Below are positions 24,795 to 33,916 of a stretch of DNA of 64,000 nt, one piece after another. The position numbers and the translations under genes were made by a program. The DNA is from Streptomyces sp. CBMA123. GTDB taxonomy: Bacteria > Actinomycetota > Actinomycetes > Streptomycetales > Streptomycetaceae. Under the pieces are notes generated by a model, which saw only the letters and a list, made by a program, of their open reading frames with translations, was not told the DNA's origin and ran no database searches. The stretch is from contig NZ_MECK01000556.1 in the NCBI RefSeq assembly GCF_014596465.1, positions 57,420 to 121,419 on the forward strand, written 5' to 3'. Position 1 is the first letter of the stretch, and the number at the start of each line of letters is the position of its first letter.

Positions 24795-26885
24795 TCAGTC
24801 CGCGCGCGGGCAGCGATAGAGCTGCCGGCCGTCGGCCGTCGGCGCCGGGCCGGGCACGTCGGTGGCCGGCACCTGGGTGCAGGCGCTCCGTACCCAGGAC
24901 TGGACCTGCGCCGTGGTCGTCGCACCCGCCGAATCGTCACCGCCACGGTGGTCGGTGCCGAGCAGGACGTAGCGCAACTCGCCCTTCCTGATCAGTTGTC
25001 GGAACTCCGCCAGGGTGGGCGAGGGCGCCGATCCGCTGAAGCCGCCCATCGGCAGGACCTCCTCGCCCGTTGCCAGGATGAACGGTGCGGCGGCGCTCCA
25101 GTCGGAGGCGGCGAACAGGTAGCGGGCGCCGTCCCGGTGGGCCCGCAGGTAGTCGAACAGGGCCTGTGCGGGCGCCGTCAGGTGCCCCGAGGAGCCGGCG
25201 AACCCGCCCCCGCCGTGCTGCGCGCGCGGCGCGGCCACGGCGGCGGTGGAACCCATCGGGTGCCGCGCACCCCCGGAGGGGCCGACGGTGCCCATGCCCG
25301 AGTTGCCGTACGCCGGGCTCAGCACCGACGACGCCCAGGCACCCGGCGCGACCAGCATCGCCGCGACGCCGGCCAGCAGCCCCGCCGGCGCGAACCCCCG
25401 CCCGGTGACGCGCTTGAGCGCGACCGCCGCGAGCAGGGCCAGCGCCACGGCACCCAGGCCGATCACGGTCGGCGCCAGCCAGGGCAGGAAGGCCGGGAAC
25501 TCCCGGGCGAGGCGGGCCGACCAGGCGACCGTCCCGGCGATCGCGGCGGGCAGCGCCCACGCCCGGGCACCGCCCGCGCGGAAGCCCTGCCACAGCAGGA
25601 CCGTCCCCGCGCCGCCCAGAGCCGCGAGCGGGGCGGCGATCACACCCATGTAGTAGCTGTGTCCGCCGACGCTGCCCGCACTGAAGACCAGGAAGAACAC
25701 CCCCAGCCAGGCGCCCCACAGGACGTAGCCGGCCCGCAGCACGTCGGTGCGCGGCTCGCGCCGCCGCCAGGCCGGCCCGCACGCCAGCGCGACGGCGGCG
25801 AGCGGGTAGAGCCAGCCGGTCTGCGGGGCGAACCGCGAGCCGAACATCTTCGTCCAGCCGCCGTCGTTCGCGCCGCCGCCCTGACTCTGGGACGGGGCCG
25901 GTGCCAACGGACTCCGAGGAGTGTCGGTTACCTGGTACGGGTTCGTAGGCTGGCTCGTGTACGGACCCTTGGCCCCGCCGACCCGGACCGCCTGCACGCT
26001 GCCCGTCTGCGCCGCGCTCATCCCCAGCGAGGAGAACCGGTTCAGGAAGTTGTAGCCGACCACCATGCTGAACGCCGAGTTGTCCGTCGTGCCGTCCACG
26101 TACGGACGGTCCTGCGCCGGGGTCACCGTGACCGCCAGCATCCACGAGGCCGACACCACCACCGTCACCAGCCCGGCCAGCGCGACGTGCCCGGCCCGCC
26201 GCCGCAGACCGGCCGGCGCCGCGAGCAGGTACACCGCCGCGAGCGCGGGCAGCACCGCCCACGCCTCCAGCATCTTGGTCTGGAACGCCAGCCCCACCCA
26301 CACCCCGGCCAGCAGCAACGGACGCAGCCGCGCCGCGTGGGCGGCCCGCTGCGCGGCGTCCGCCGCGAGCAGGAGCAGCAGCGTGAAGGCGGCGTCCTCG
26401 ACCGCGGTGCGGAACAGGCCCGCGGCCACCGGCGTCAGCGTGAAGGCCGCGGCCGCGAGCAGCCCCGCGTCGGCCCCCGCCCACCGCCGCACCACCCGGT
26501 ACATCACCAGGACGGACAGCACGCCCTCGACCACCTGCGGCAGGGTCAGCGCCCACGGATGGAACCCGAGGACGCGCGCCGACAACGCCTGCGGCCACAG
26601 GAACCCGGGCAGTTTGTCCAGCGTGATGGTGCCCGCCGGATCGAACGACCCGAACACGAACGCCTTCCAGCTCTCCGTCATGCTGCGCACGGCGTCGGCG
26701 TAGAAGGTGTGGTACTGGCTGTGGTTGATGTTCCACGTGTAGAGCACGGCGGCGACGGTCGCGATCCCGAGCAGCACGGGCCGTGCGTAGCCCGGCTGTC
26801 CGTCGGGTGACGTCCACGGGGCCCGGCGGCCGCGCGGCCGGGCGGCCGGGGTCTGCCCGGGCGCGGTGAGGACATTGATGGCCAT
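24795..26885 (-). CDS. Membrane glycosyltransferase, GT39/ArnT (YkcB-like)
   Basis: 696 aa with roughly a dozen membrane segments. The first outer loop has WNINHSQYHTFYADAVRSM, where the Asp fits the catalytic acidic residue of polyprenyl-phosphate-sugar-dependent transferases. The hydrophobic core is followed by an exported C-terminal domain (about residues 540-696, LTAPAQALFDYLRAHRDGAR, YLFAASDWSAAAPFILATG), the mannosyltransferase-related YkcA/YkcB C-terminal domain. It moves a sugar from a lipid-linked donor to a protein, lipid or wall polymer outside the cell. The ATG at 26885 has only a weak Shine-Dalgarno. Confidence 0.85.
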   Translation of the reverse strand: MAINVLTAPGQTPAARPRGRRAPWTSPDGQPGYARPVLLGIATVAAVLYTWNINHSQYHTFYADAVRSMTESWKAFVFGSFDPAGTITLDKLPGFLWPQALSARVLGFHPWALTLPQVVEGVLSVLVMYRVVRRWAGADAGLLAAAAFTLTPVAAGLFRTAVEDAAFTLLLLLAADAAQRAAHAARLRPLLLAGVWVGLAFQTKMLEAWAVLPALAAVYLLAAPAGLRRRAGHVALAGLVTVVVSASWMLAVTVTPAQDRPYVDGTTDNSAFSMVVGYNFLNRFSSLGMSAAQTGSVQAVRVGGAKGPYTSQPTNPYQVTDTPRSPLAPAPSQSQGGGANDGGWTKMFGSRFAPQTGWLYPLAAVALACGPAWRRREPRTDVLRAGYVLWGAWLGVFFLVFSAGSVGGHSYYMGVIAAPLAALGGAGTVLLWQGFRAGGARAWALPAAIAGTVAWSARLAREFPAFLPWLAPTVIGLGAVALALLAAVALKRVTGRGFAPAGLLAGVAAMLVAPGAWASSVLSPAYGNSGMGTVGPSGGARHPMGSTAAVAAPRAQHGGGGFAGSSGHLTAPAQALFDYLRAHRDGARYLFAASDWSAAAPFILATGEEVLPMGGFSGSAPSPTLAEFRQLIRKGELRYVLLGTDHRGGDDSAGATTTAQVQSWVRSACTQVPATDVPGPAPTADGRQLYRCPRAD

Positions 26886-27130
26886 GGTCGGCACTCTCGG
26901 ACGCGTCCGTGAGAGATGCCCCGGGAGGCGCCCCGGTTTGGTCAGATCTATACCTACGGCGCACCGATCGGCCCACCCCTCCCCCGCTGCCCGCCCGAGG
27001 AGCCGACGGCCTCGGCACCGGGCGGCCCGCCGACGGTGCGCGGCGGTCGGTGGGCGGGGGCGGATGCGAACCGCCGTAGCCGCGCTGATCGAGCAGAGGT
27101 GCGCGGCGGAGCCTTGGCGGGCGGTCCCGG

Positions 27131-28099
27131 TCAGTGCGGCGCGGTGGTGGGCGCTGGTGCCCGGAGGGCGTCGACGGCGAGGCGGGCGGCGGTTCCGATC
27201 GCGGCGTCGGCGGCGGGCAGGGTGATGGTGGTGGCGGCGGCGCGGGTGAAGACGGCGAGGGCGTAGCGGCCGCCGTCGGGGTATTCGACGACGCCGACCT
27301 CGTGGCGCAGGGTGGGGAGGGTGCCGGTCTTGCCGTGGACGCGGACGTCGTCGAAGGGGAAGCCGGAGGCCAGGCGGTGTGGCCAGACCTGGAGGCCGAG
27401 GAGGCGTCGCAGGGCGGCGCCGTGGTCGCCGGGGCAGGCGTCTCCGTGCCAGAGGGCGGTGAGCAGGGTGGTCATGTCGCGGGGGGTGCTGTGGTTGGTG
27501 AAGGCGGGGTCGAGGACTCTGAGGCGGGCGACGACGGCGGGGTCGACCGGGGAGTCCGGGCCGGTGTCCTCGGCGAGGGCCGCGATGAGGTCGCGGAGCT
27601 TGTGGACGGCGACGGTGCGGTTCAGGCCGAGGTCGGCCATGGTGCGGTTGACGGTGTCGAGGCCGATCTCGTCCCACAGGGTGTCGGCGGCGGTGTTGTC
27701 GCTGACGGCGGCGGTGAGGTAGGCGAGGTCGCGCAGGGAGAGGCGGGCGGGGTCGAGCATGGCGGCGAGGCCGGTCCCTCCGGGGGTGCGGCCGGTGGCG
27801 GGGACGTCGACCTGCCGGGTCAGGTCGATCCGTCCGGCGGCGGCCTCGCGGTACAGCGTCACGAGCAGGCAGAGCTTGTGGACGCTGGCGGTGCTGACGG
27901 CGGTGTCGGCGCCGAGGCCGATCTCGGCGCCGGTGTCGAGGTCGCGCGCGTGCAGTCGGCCGGTGACGCCCGCGTCGGCGAAGGCCGCGGCGATGCGGGT
28001 GCGCGCGGCCCGGTCGTGCGGGGGCCGGTCCTGCGCGGCCCGGCTGCGCGGGGGCCGGTCGGCAGCCGGGTGGTCGGCTCTGGTGCGGTCGCTGGTCAA
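27131..28099 (-). CDS. Class A beta-lactamase-like serine hydrolase lacking the Glu166 motif
   Basis: 322 aa. The TTG at 28099 overlaps the LysR stop (TTGA) and has GGAG 8 nt upstream; no ATG or GTG is available nearby. Ser72-x-x-Lys75 (SVHK), Ser133-Asp-Asn135 and Lys257-Thr-Gly are all present at beta-lactamase spacing. The omega-loop ExxLN, with the deacylating Glu166, is absent: the region reads DPAFTNHSTPRDMT. It has no signal peptide. It may therefore bind beta-lactams without turning them over, or act as an esterase/peptidase. Translational coupling to LysR and closeness to a true class A enzyme suggest a sensing or accessory role. Confidence 0.8.
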   Translation of the reverse strand: MTSDRTRADHPAADRPPRSRAAQDRPPHDRAARTRIAAAFADAGVTGRLHARDLDTGAEIGLGADTAVSTASVHKLCLLVTLYREAAAGRIDLTRQVDVPATGRTPGGTGLAAMLDPARLSLRDLAYLTAAVSDNTAADTLWDEIGLDTVNRTMADLGLNRTVAVHKLRDLIAALAEDTGPDSPVDPAVVARLRVLDPAFTNHSTPRDMTTLLTALWHGDACPGDHGAALRRLLGLQVWPHRLASGFPFDDVRVHGKTGTLPTLRHEVGVVEYPDGGRYALAVFTRAAATTITLPAADAAIGTAARLAVDALRAPAPTTAPH

Positions 28100-29043
28100 A
28101 GCGGGAACTCCATTGCGGGCCGGGGGTAGAGCGGGCGGTGGGGCGGCTGGGGCAGCAGGCCCCCCGGTCCGGTCAGCGCCTCGTGGGCGGCCTGGGCGAA
28201 CAGCCGGACGGCGGGCCCGCCCCGCCCGGCCGGCCAGGCCGTGGAGGTCCGCCAGGCCAGCGGGGTGCCGGTGAGCGGACGCCAGACTGTACCCGGTGGT
28301 GGCGCGGTGCGCGGCACCAGGGCGATGGCGCTGCCGGTGAGCACGAGCGCGCCGGCGACGTCCGGTCCCGGCGGGTCGACGACGGCCTCGGGGGTGCAGC
28401 CGTGCCTGGTCAGCGTGGTGAGCACCTCGTCGTACAGGGCCGGGGCGGTGGCGCGCGGGAAGAGGACCAGGCGCAGGCCGGTCAGTTCGGCCACCGCGAG
28501 TTCCGCGCGGTCGGCGTACGGGCTGCGCGCGGCGAGCAGGACGCCGAGCGGCTGGTGCAGGACGGGGCCGAAGGCCAGTCCGTCGGCGGGGCAGGGGTGG
28601 CGGACGACGGCGACGTCGACGGTGTGCTGGGCGAGTTCGCGCACCACGGCCGCGACGGGCAGTTCCCGCAGTTCGAGCCGGGTGCCCGGGGAGGCGCTCT
28701 CGAAGCCGGTGAGCAGCGCGGCGAGGGTGGCCGGCCCGAGTTCGGGCGGGACGGCCGCGCGCAGGGTGCCGGCCCGTCCGCTGCGCAGGTCGGCGGCGGT
28801 GGCGAGGAGGCGGGCGGCGCTGTCCAGCGTCTCCTCGGCCTCGGCGAGCAGCAGCCGGCCCGCCGGGGTGAGGTCGACGCCGCGCGGGCCGCGGTCGAAC
28901 AGGGTCACGCCGAGTTCGCGTTCGAGGCGCTGGATCCGCTGGGAGAGCGAGGGCTGGGCGATCCGCAGGCGCTCGGCGGCGCGGCCGAAGTGCCGTTCCT
29001 CGGCGACGGCGCGGAAGTGGCGGAGGTGCCCCAGCAGGTCCAT
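28096..29043 (-). CDS. LysR family regulator (AmpR/BlaA-type position)
   Basis: 315 aa. N-terminal LysR HTH: MDLLGHLRHFRAVAEERHFG, AAERLRIAQPSLSQRIQRLE (residues 1-58), followed by a periplasmic-binding-protein-like effector domain. It is divergent from the class A beta-lactamase gene at 29180 across 136 nt, the arrangement of AmpR-bla pairs, so it probably activates that gene when the cell wall is stressed. The shared region is comparatively AT-rich at 29055-29095, where LysR boxes are expected. Its stop overlaps the start of the second serine hydrolase. Confidence 0.88.
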   Translation of the reverse strand: MDLLGHLRHFRAVAEERHFGRAAERLRIAQPSLSQRIQRLERELGVTLFDRGPRGVDLTPAGRLLLAEAEETLDSAARLLATAADLRSGRAGTLRAAVPPELGPATLAALLTGFESASPGTRLELRELPVAAVVRELAQHTVDVAVVRHPCPADGLAFGPVLHQPLGVLLAARSPYADRAELAVAELTGLRLVLFPRATAPALYDEVLTTLTRHGCTPEAVVDPPGPDVAGALVLTGSAIALVPRTAPPPGTVWRPLTGTPLAWRTSTAWPAGRGGPAVRLFAQAAHEALTGPGGLLPQPPHRPLYPRPAMEFPL

Positions 29044-29179
29044 GGGCAGCCATCATAGGTGTTTTCTTATCGTCCACTTCATGATTGCGGTCTTGGACTG
29101 GGGAGTCGGCGGCCTGTTTAGCTGAGCGGGCCGGCGCGATCGCGGCGGTGACGGCACGAACGATCCGGGAGACCCTTCG

Positions 29180-30151
29180 ATGACGCCCCTCCTCCTCCGC
29201 CCCCGTACCACGCTGCCCGCCGTGGCCCTGCTCGTGGCCGCGCTGATCGGCGGGTGCGGCGGGGCGGGCAGCGCCTCGACGGCGTCGACGGCCGGCGGCA
29301 CCGCTTCCGGTGCGACGGCTTCCGGCACGACGGTGGCGAGCGGGCCCGCGGCCGCCTCGGCTGACGCCTCGGCGGACGCCTCCTTCGCGGCGCTCGAGCA
29401 GCGGTTCGGCGCCCGGCTCGGCGTGTTCGCGGTGGACACCGGCAGCGGCCGGGAGGTCGCCCACCGGGCCGACGAGCGGTTCGCGTTCGCGTCCACGATC
29501 AAGTCGCTCGCCGCCGGGGCCCTGCTGCGGAAGGCGTCCGACGCGGACCTGGACAAGGTCGTCCCCTACCGGCAGGAGGACGTGCTGGAGTGGGCGCCGA
29601 TCACCTCGAAGCACGTGGCCACCGGCATGACGCTGCGTGACCTGGCCGCCGCCTCCATCCAGTACAGCGACAACACCGCGGCCAACCTGGTCACCGCCGA
29701 GCTCGGCGGCCCGGCGGCCGTCCAGCAGTCCCTGCGTGACCTGGGCGACTCGACCACCAGCGTCGACCGCACCGAACCCACCCTCAACGAGGCGACCCCG
29801 GGCGACACCCGCGACACCAGCACCCCGCGCGTCTTCGCCGCCAACCTGCGCCGCTACGTGCTCGGCGACGTCCTCCCGGAGGGCCGGCGCGGACTGCTGA
29901 CGGACTGGCTGCTCGGCAACACGACCGGCGGCCCGTACATCCGCGCGGGGGTGCCCGCCGACTGGAAGATCGGCGACAAGACCGGCAACGCGGGCTACGG
30001 GACCCGCAACGACGTCGCCGTGGCGTGGCCGTCGGGCGGGCGCAGCCCGGTCGTGATCGTCGTCCTGTCCGACCGCGGCAAGGCGGGCGCCACCTCCGAC
30101 GACGCCCTGATCGCGGAGGCGACCAAGGCCGTCGTCAGCGCCCTCGGCTGA
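29180..30151 (+). CDS. bla: Class A beta-lactamase, lipoprotein
   Basis: 323 aa, ATG after GGGAGACCC. Lipobox IGGC with Cys26, then a Ser/Thr/Ala-rich linker to about residue 65. All four catalytic motifs are present: Ser105-Thr-Ile-Lys108, Ser163-Asp-Asn165, Glu199-Pro-Thr-Leu-Asn203 and Lys267-Thr-Gly. It should hydrolyse penicillins at the outer membrane face. The divergent LysR gene probably regulates it. The linker is longer than in secreted Streptomyces enzymes and suits a surface-tethered form. Confidence 0.93.
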   Translation: MTPLLLRPRTTLPAVALLVAALIGGCGGAGSASTASTAGGTASGATASGTTVASGPAAASADASADASFAALEQRFGARLGVFAVDTGSGREVAHRADERFAFASTIKSLAAGALLRKASDADLDKVVPYRQEDVLEWAPITSKHVATGMTLRDLAAASIQYSDNTAANLVTAELGGPAAVQQSLRDLGDSTTSVDRTEPTLNEATPGDTRDTSTPRVFAANLRRYVLGDVLPEGRRGLLTDWLLGNTTGGPYIRAGVPADWKIGDKTGNAGYGTRNDVAVAWPSGGRSPVVIVVLSDRGKAGATSDDALIAEATKAVVSALG

Positions 30152-30204
30152 CCCTCCCCCACCGACCAGGAGCCCCGGGCGGATGGTGTTGCCCGCGGCC
30201 GCGG

Positions 30205-30245
30205 AACCGGCGCGGCGGAAGGGCGGCCCCTCCGCGGCGCCGGTT
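30205..30245. terminator. Bidirectional hairpin between bla and the SUKH gene
   Basis: AACCGGCGC (30205-30213) pairs with GCGCCGGTT (30237-30245), with further pairing inside. It separates the convergent stops at 30151 and 30263. Confidence 0.65.
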
Positions 30246-30262
30246 TCCGGCGGTGCACGGGC

Positions 30263-30874
30263 TCAGTGCTGCGCCGGGTGGAACAGCGTGTCGTCGTAGT
30301 CCGGGAAGATGACCGGCATCGCGCGGCGGAACGCGGTGACCTCCGTGCTGTCCTCCAGGCCCCGGCAGAGCGTCTGCGGCCAGTACCAGAAGCCGCGGGA
30401 GGCGATCAGCCGTTCCAGGTAGGCGTCGAAGGAGTAGCCGGTGTCGTGCGACTCCTCGCCGAGGTAGTGGTAGTGGACGGAGTCGAGGGGGGGAACGAAC
30501 GCCGCGCAGGCTTCGGGGACGAACCTGTCGAAGGGTTTGACGGCGCGGAACTCCTGGTCCTCCGCCGAGTGCCAGGTGACGCCCTTCCAGTCGCCGAAGA
30601 CGTCGCGCAGCGGCAGCAGGTTGATGAGGCCCTGGTCCGAGAGGTCGTTGTTCAGGAGTTCGGGAACGGTGTGCCGCCACGTCAGGCGGACCGCGCCGAC
30701 CTCGCGGTAGAAGGCCTCGACACCGTCCGGGAGACGGCCGTCGGCCAGGCGGGTGGCGAGTTCGAGGTCGGCGGCTGGGGTCGGTGGCGCGACGGTGGCC
30801 TCCTCGAGCTGCACGCGGGGGTTGCGCTCCAGGTCGGCGATCATCGCGGTCAGCCGGGCACGGGGGTTGATCAC
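30263..30874 (-). CDS. SMI1/KNR4 (SUKH)-like protein, candidate immunity protein
   Basis: 203 aa, GTG at 30874 with AAGGAG 10 nt upstream. LPDGVEAFYREVGAVRLTW fits the SUKH signature of an LP start, an aromatic and a glycine turn. Later NLLPLRDVFGDWKGVTW and YSFDAYLERLIASRGFWYWP fit the rest of the fold. SUKH proteins are the commonest immunity proteins in bacterial polymorphic toxin systems. The gene begins 52 nt after the DUF4157 effector in the same direction, the classical toxin-then-immunity order. It contains no enzyme motif. Confidence 0.65.
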   Translation of the reverse strand: MINPRARLTAMIADLERNPRVQLEEATVAPPTPAADLELATRLADGRLPDGVEAFYREVGAVRLTWRHTVPELLNNDLSDQGLINLLPLRDVFGDWKGVTWHSAEDQEFRAVKPFDRFVPEACAAFVPPLDSVHYHYLGEESHDTGYSFDAYLERLIASRGFWYWPQTLCRGLEDSTEVTAFRRAMPVIFPDYDDTLFHPAQH

Positions 30875-30926
30875 GTACGTACGTCTCCTTCGGCGCCTTC
30901 GGCGGCGCCAGCGGGTGCGGTCGGTG

Positions 30927-32063
30927 CTACAGCCGGTTGTTCTCGATCTCCCACGCGTCGCCCTTCAGTTCGTTGCCGGCGGTGTCGTAGACCGTGTACT
31001 CGGCGTGGAGCTTGCCGGCGAGTTTGGCGGCGTAGTTGGCGTCGATGTCGGCGTCCAGGTTGGCGTCGCCCGTCTGGAAGTCCTGCGCGTCGGGGTGGGT
31101 GCTGTAGTCGGCCTCCACGTAGTACTCGACCACGTTGCCCTTCGTCAGCACCTCGTCCTTGACGGTCTTCTCGACCTTGGAGTGGTGCGAGGAGTTCGCC
31201 GACCCGGTGATCGGCGTCATGTTCTTCATGACGCCGGGGCCGCCGACGTTGTGGTTGAGCAGGTGCCCCTGCACCATGAAGTTCTGGAACCAGAGGCCGG
31301 TCGCGCCGGTCTTGGGCCACCAGGACGGCTGTTCCTTGGGTGCGGAGCCCTTGCCGAGCTGCCCGGGCCAGAGTTCGGCGTGCATCGTGGTGCCGACGCC
31401 GTTTCCGTTCACCCCGCCGTAGGTGACGTACGGGCTGCCGGTGAACGCCCGCTGCACCGCCAGCTCCTGGTCCGCGGACGGGGCCGGCTCGGCGACCCGT
31501 TGGACGGCCTCGGGCACGGGCCCGCTCAGCGCCCGGACGGCGTTCGCCTCGGCGGCGCGTTCGAAACGGTCGCCGGGGTCGCTGACGGACAGTCCGTTCC
31601 CGTGGTCGGTGCCGGCCACCGGGCCCGATCGCTGCTGGATGACATGGGTCAGCTCGTGGGCCAGCGTGTGCTTGTCGGTGCCGCCCTGGCCGAGCACGAC
31701 GTGCTCGCCGGAGGTGTAGGCGCGGGCGCTGATCTCGGCCGCCGAGCGGGCCGCGACGGGGTCGTCGTGGACCCGCACGCTGCTGAAGTCGGCGCCCAGC
31801 CGGGCCTCCATCTCCGTCCGCACGCTGTCGGCCAGCGGACGGCCCGGGGACCGCAGCACCTGGGGGACCGTCGAACGCTGTACCGGCGCTTCTTCCGACT
31901 CCCGCTGCTGCCTGATCAGTTGGGCGACGGCCGCGTTGCCTATGGTGCGCTGCAGCGCGCTGATCGAGCGGGGATCCGGCGGTGCGGACTGCCTCTGCGC
32001 GGTCGGCCGGCTGCGGTCACGGCGCCCGGACTCGCTCCGCGTCTTCTGGTCATGCGCGTGCAC
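30927..32063 (-). CDS. DUF4157 (eCIS core domain) effector with C-terminal toxin-like domain
   Basis: 378 aa, GTG at 32063 preceded by AGGAGG. Residues about 30-60 carry the ISALQRTIGNAAVAQLI segment common to eCIS cargo. Residues 65-145 are the DUF4157 domain with LADSVRTEMEARLGADFSSV and a zinc-protease-like HELTH (136-140). After a variable linker, residues 205-378 form a separate domain with GHLLNHNVGGPG (266-277) and KNMTPITGSANSSHHS, resembling a His-Me-finger nuclease-type toxin. DUF4157 proteins are typical payloads of extracellular contractile injection systems, which Streptomyces also encodes. No eCIS structural gene is in the window. Confidence 0.8.
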   Translation of the reverse strand: MHAHDQKTRSESGRRDRSRPTAQRQSAPPDPRSISALQRTIGNAAVAQLIRQQRESEEAPVQRSTVPQVLRSPGRPLADSVRTEMEARLGADFSSVRVHDDPVAARSAAEISARAYTSGEHVVLGQGGTDKHTLAHELTHVIQQRSGPVAGTDHGNGLSVSDPGDRFERAAEANAVRALSGPVPEAVQRVAEPAPSADQELAVQRAFTGSPYVTYGGVNGNGVGTTMHAELWPGQLGKGSAPKEQPSWWPKTGATGLWFQNFMVQGHLLNHNVGGPGVMKNMTPITGSANSSHHSKVEKTVKDEVLTKGNVVEYYVEADYSTHPDAQDFQTGDANLDADIDANYAAKLAGKLHAEYTVYDTAGNELKGDAWEIENNRL

Positions 32064-32310
32064 ATCCACCTCCTGGACAGGCGGTTCAAGCCGCAGTCTC
32101 TGTCTGTCCATGCCGGTCTATGGCAGGTTCCGTGGCGCGCGCAAGGACCCGAGGGACAGTGTCGGGGGCAACCTCGGGGGAACCCGGCGGTCGTCATGCG
32201 CCGAGCGGCCGGCCCACCGGTGCGGCGACCGCCGCCCGATGTGACCTGCGGCGGGACGAGGGACCACCATGGTCACGGGTCTTCCGGCCGCCGTGCCGCT
32301 CGCCGAAGCC

Positions 32311-32910
32311 TCAGGTGGTGGCCGTCGGAGCGGGAGAGGCCGCGCCGGTGGGCGGGGCCTGACAGGGCAGGGTGACGATGACGCCCACGCCCTGGCCGGG
32401 CTTCGTGCCGCCGGCCAGGGAGACGGTGTAGCGGTCGGGCTCGTGGACGGCGTCGAAGTCCCCGGTCGGCGAGTCAGCCGGGCCGGCCGGACCGTTCGAG
32501 GTGATCGTGAAGCCCTCGCCCGCGAGCTTCTCCCGCAGTGCCCGGAGCACCTCGGGGCGCTGGTCGTCCGTGGTCTTCAGCTGAATCGCCGAGCTGAGTT
32601 GGTACGCCTCGCGCTCATCGGCTATTCCCGTCCCCCGGCCCGGGCACCTGTAGTAGCCGACGAGCTTGATCCACGGATCCCGCTCGAGGCCCGTCAGCGC
32701 ACGCACGTGGTCCTGGACCCGTTCCGCCCGGGTCAGCGCCTCCGCCCGGGACTCGACCTGTGTGGGCTCGTCCACCTTTCCCGGTCCCCCGCCCGCCGAC
32801 CCCACCAGCGAGCAGGAGCCGAGCACCAGGGCGCCCGCCACCATCAGCACGGACGCGCGGGCCACCCGTGCGGCAGCCCCGGACGGCACGGCCGTCGCTC
32901 TCTTGGACAA
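32311..32910 (-). CDS. Hypothetical lipoprotein
   Basis: 199 aa. TTG start at 32910 with GGGGGAG 8 nt upstream. Lipobox LGSC with Cys33 after a hydrophobic stretch. The exported part has two further cysteines (YRCPGRG and LPCQAPP) that could pair, and no recognised domain. Similar small lipoproteins of unknown role are common in Streptomyces. The C-terminus is Pro/Ala/Thr-rich (PTGAASPAPTATT). It has no operon partner in the same direction. Confidence 0.7.
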   Translation of the reverse strand: MSKRATAVPSGAAARVARASVLMVAGALVLGSCSLVGSAGGGPGKVDEPTQVESRAEALTRAERVQDHVRALTGLERDPWIKLVGYYRCPGRGTGIADEREAYQLSSAIQLKTTDDQRPEVLRALREKLAGEGFTITSNGPAGPADSPTGDFDAVHEPDRYTVSLAGGTKPGQGVGVIVTLPCQAPPTGAASPAPTATT

Positions 32911-32988
32911 CTGTGGTACTCCCCCGTGAACAGGTGTGCGCTGTGCCGTCCGGATGCTACGGCACCACCGGGGCCGGGCGGGTCCGCG

Positions 32989-33801
32989 TCAGGGGGCGGT
33001 GAACAGCCGGGGGAAGGCCGGGGCCAGCCAGGGCCGGCGGCCCCAGGCGAGCACCTTGCCCCGCAGGAGCGCGTCGGTGGCGCTGGAGCGGCCCAGCGCG
33101 ATGAGGAAGAACGCCACCGGCTCGGTGAGGATCGTGCAGTCGGGGCGGCGCGGCGGCTCCTGGCTCACCTCGGCGGCGCCGTCCGTGAAGGTCACCGCGA
33201 ATCCCTCCAGGCCGCGCACCCGCAGCCGGTAGCAGGCGTGGTGGCCGGCCGCGGCGCGTGCGTCGACCACCCACGGCATGGCCGTGCGCAGGAACGGCAT
33301 CGTCAGCGCGACGCGCGGCCGGTCGAGCGGGTGCGGCCGGCCGAGGGCGCGGGCGACGTCGTAGAGGTGGGCCAGCATGTGGGTCAGCAGGTAGGAGCCG
33401 AGGGTGTCCAGGTCCATCGGGCCGAGCGGGGTCCGCACCGGTTCGGTGCCGCTGCGCGGGGCGGCGGCGGCCGTGAACTCCCTCGCCCACCGGGCGATCT
33501 GCTCGGCGAGGACGGCCGGGTCCCGTTCGGGGCGCCGGGCCAGTGCGGCGGCGTTCGCGGCGGCCAGCGAGGCGGGGGTGCCGTCCCCGTACGGGCGTTG
33601 CTCGCCGGCGGCCAGGGCGGCCATCAGCTCGTTGGCCATCGCGAGGTGGGCGGCGGCTTCGGCGACGGTCCACTCGGATCCGGGGACGGGGGTCTCGCCG
33701 TGGCAGCCGGCGAGCAGGGCGGGGGCCTCGTCGCCGACCGCGGTCACCGCTTGGAGGAGTGCGGTGCGTGCGGCGGCGGGCCGGGGCGGCGGGAGGTCCA
33801 T
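32989..33801 (-). CDS. Mycothiol-type maleylpyruvate isomerase family (DinB-like) protein
   Basis: 270 aa. The N-terminal half is the four-helix metal-binding MDMPI domain: SEWTVAEAAAHLAMANELMA with His52, then GSYLLTHMLAHLYDVARALG with further His ligands. The C-terminal half (about 170-270) resembles an SCP2-like domain: CYRLRVRGLEGFAVTFTDG, then CTILTEPVAFFLIALG. Family members use mycothiol in isomerisation or conjugation reactions; the substrate is unknown. The presence of such a protein supports an actinomycete host. No neighbouring gene suggests the pathway. Confidence 0.8.
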   Translation of the reverse strand: MDLPPPRPAAARTALLQAVTAVGDEAPALLAGCHGETPVPGSEWTVAEAAAHLAMANELMAALAAGEQRPYGDGTPASLAAANAAALARRPERDPAVLAEQIARWAREFTAAAAPRSGTEPVRTPLGPMDLDTLGSYLLTHMLAHLYDVARALGRPHPLDRPRVALTMPFLRTAMPWVVDARAAAGHHACYRLRVRGLEGFAVTFTDGAAEVSQEPPRRPDCTILTEPVAFFLIALGRSSATDALLRGKVLAWGRRPWLAPAFPRLFTAP

Positions 33802-33871
33802 GGTGGAGAAGAGTGACCGACTCCGGTGTGGCTGTCCAGCGTTGCGGCGCGGCCCTGGGCGGCGTGACGGG

Positions 33872-33905
33872 CCGGCCCCCGCCCGCGTGGGCGGGCGGGG
33901 GCCGG
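33872..33905 (-). terminator. Perfect 15-bp hairpin terminator
   Basis: CCGGCCCCCGCCCGC (33872-33886) pairs with 33891-33905 around GTGG, 12 nt beyond the stop of the propeller gene at 33917. Confidence 0.8.
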
Positions 33906-33916
33906 TTCGTGGCCGG

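Noticed and set aside
26866..27130. Small frames between the glycosyltransferase and the beta-lactamase-like gene
   Set aside because: Arg/Gly-rich translations without start signals, typical of noncoding high-GC DNA; the stretch is under 300 nt and must hold the glycosyltransferase promoter.
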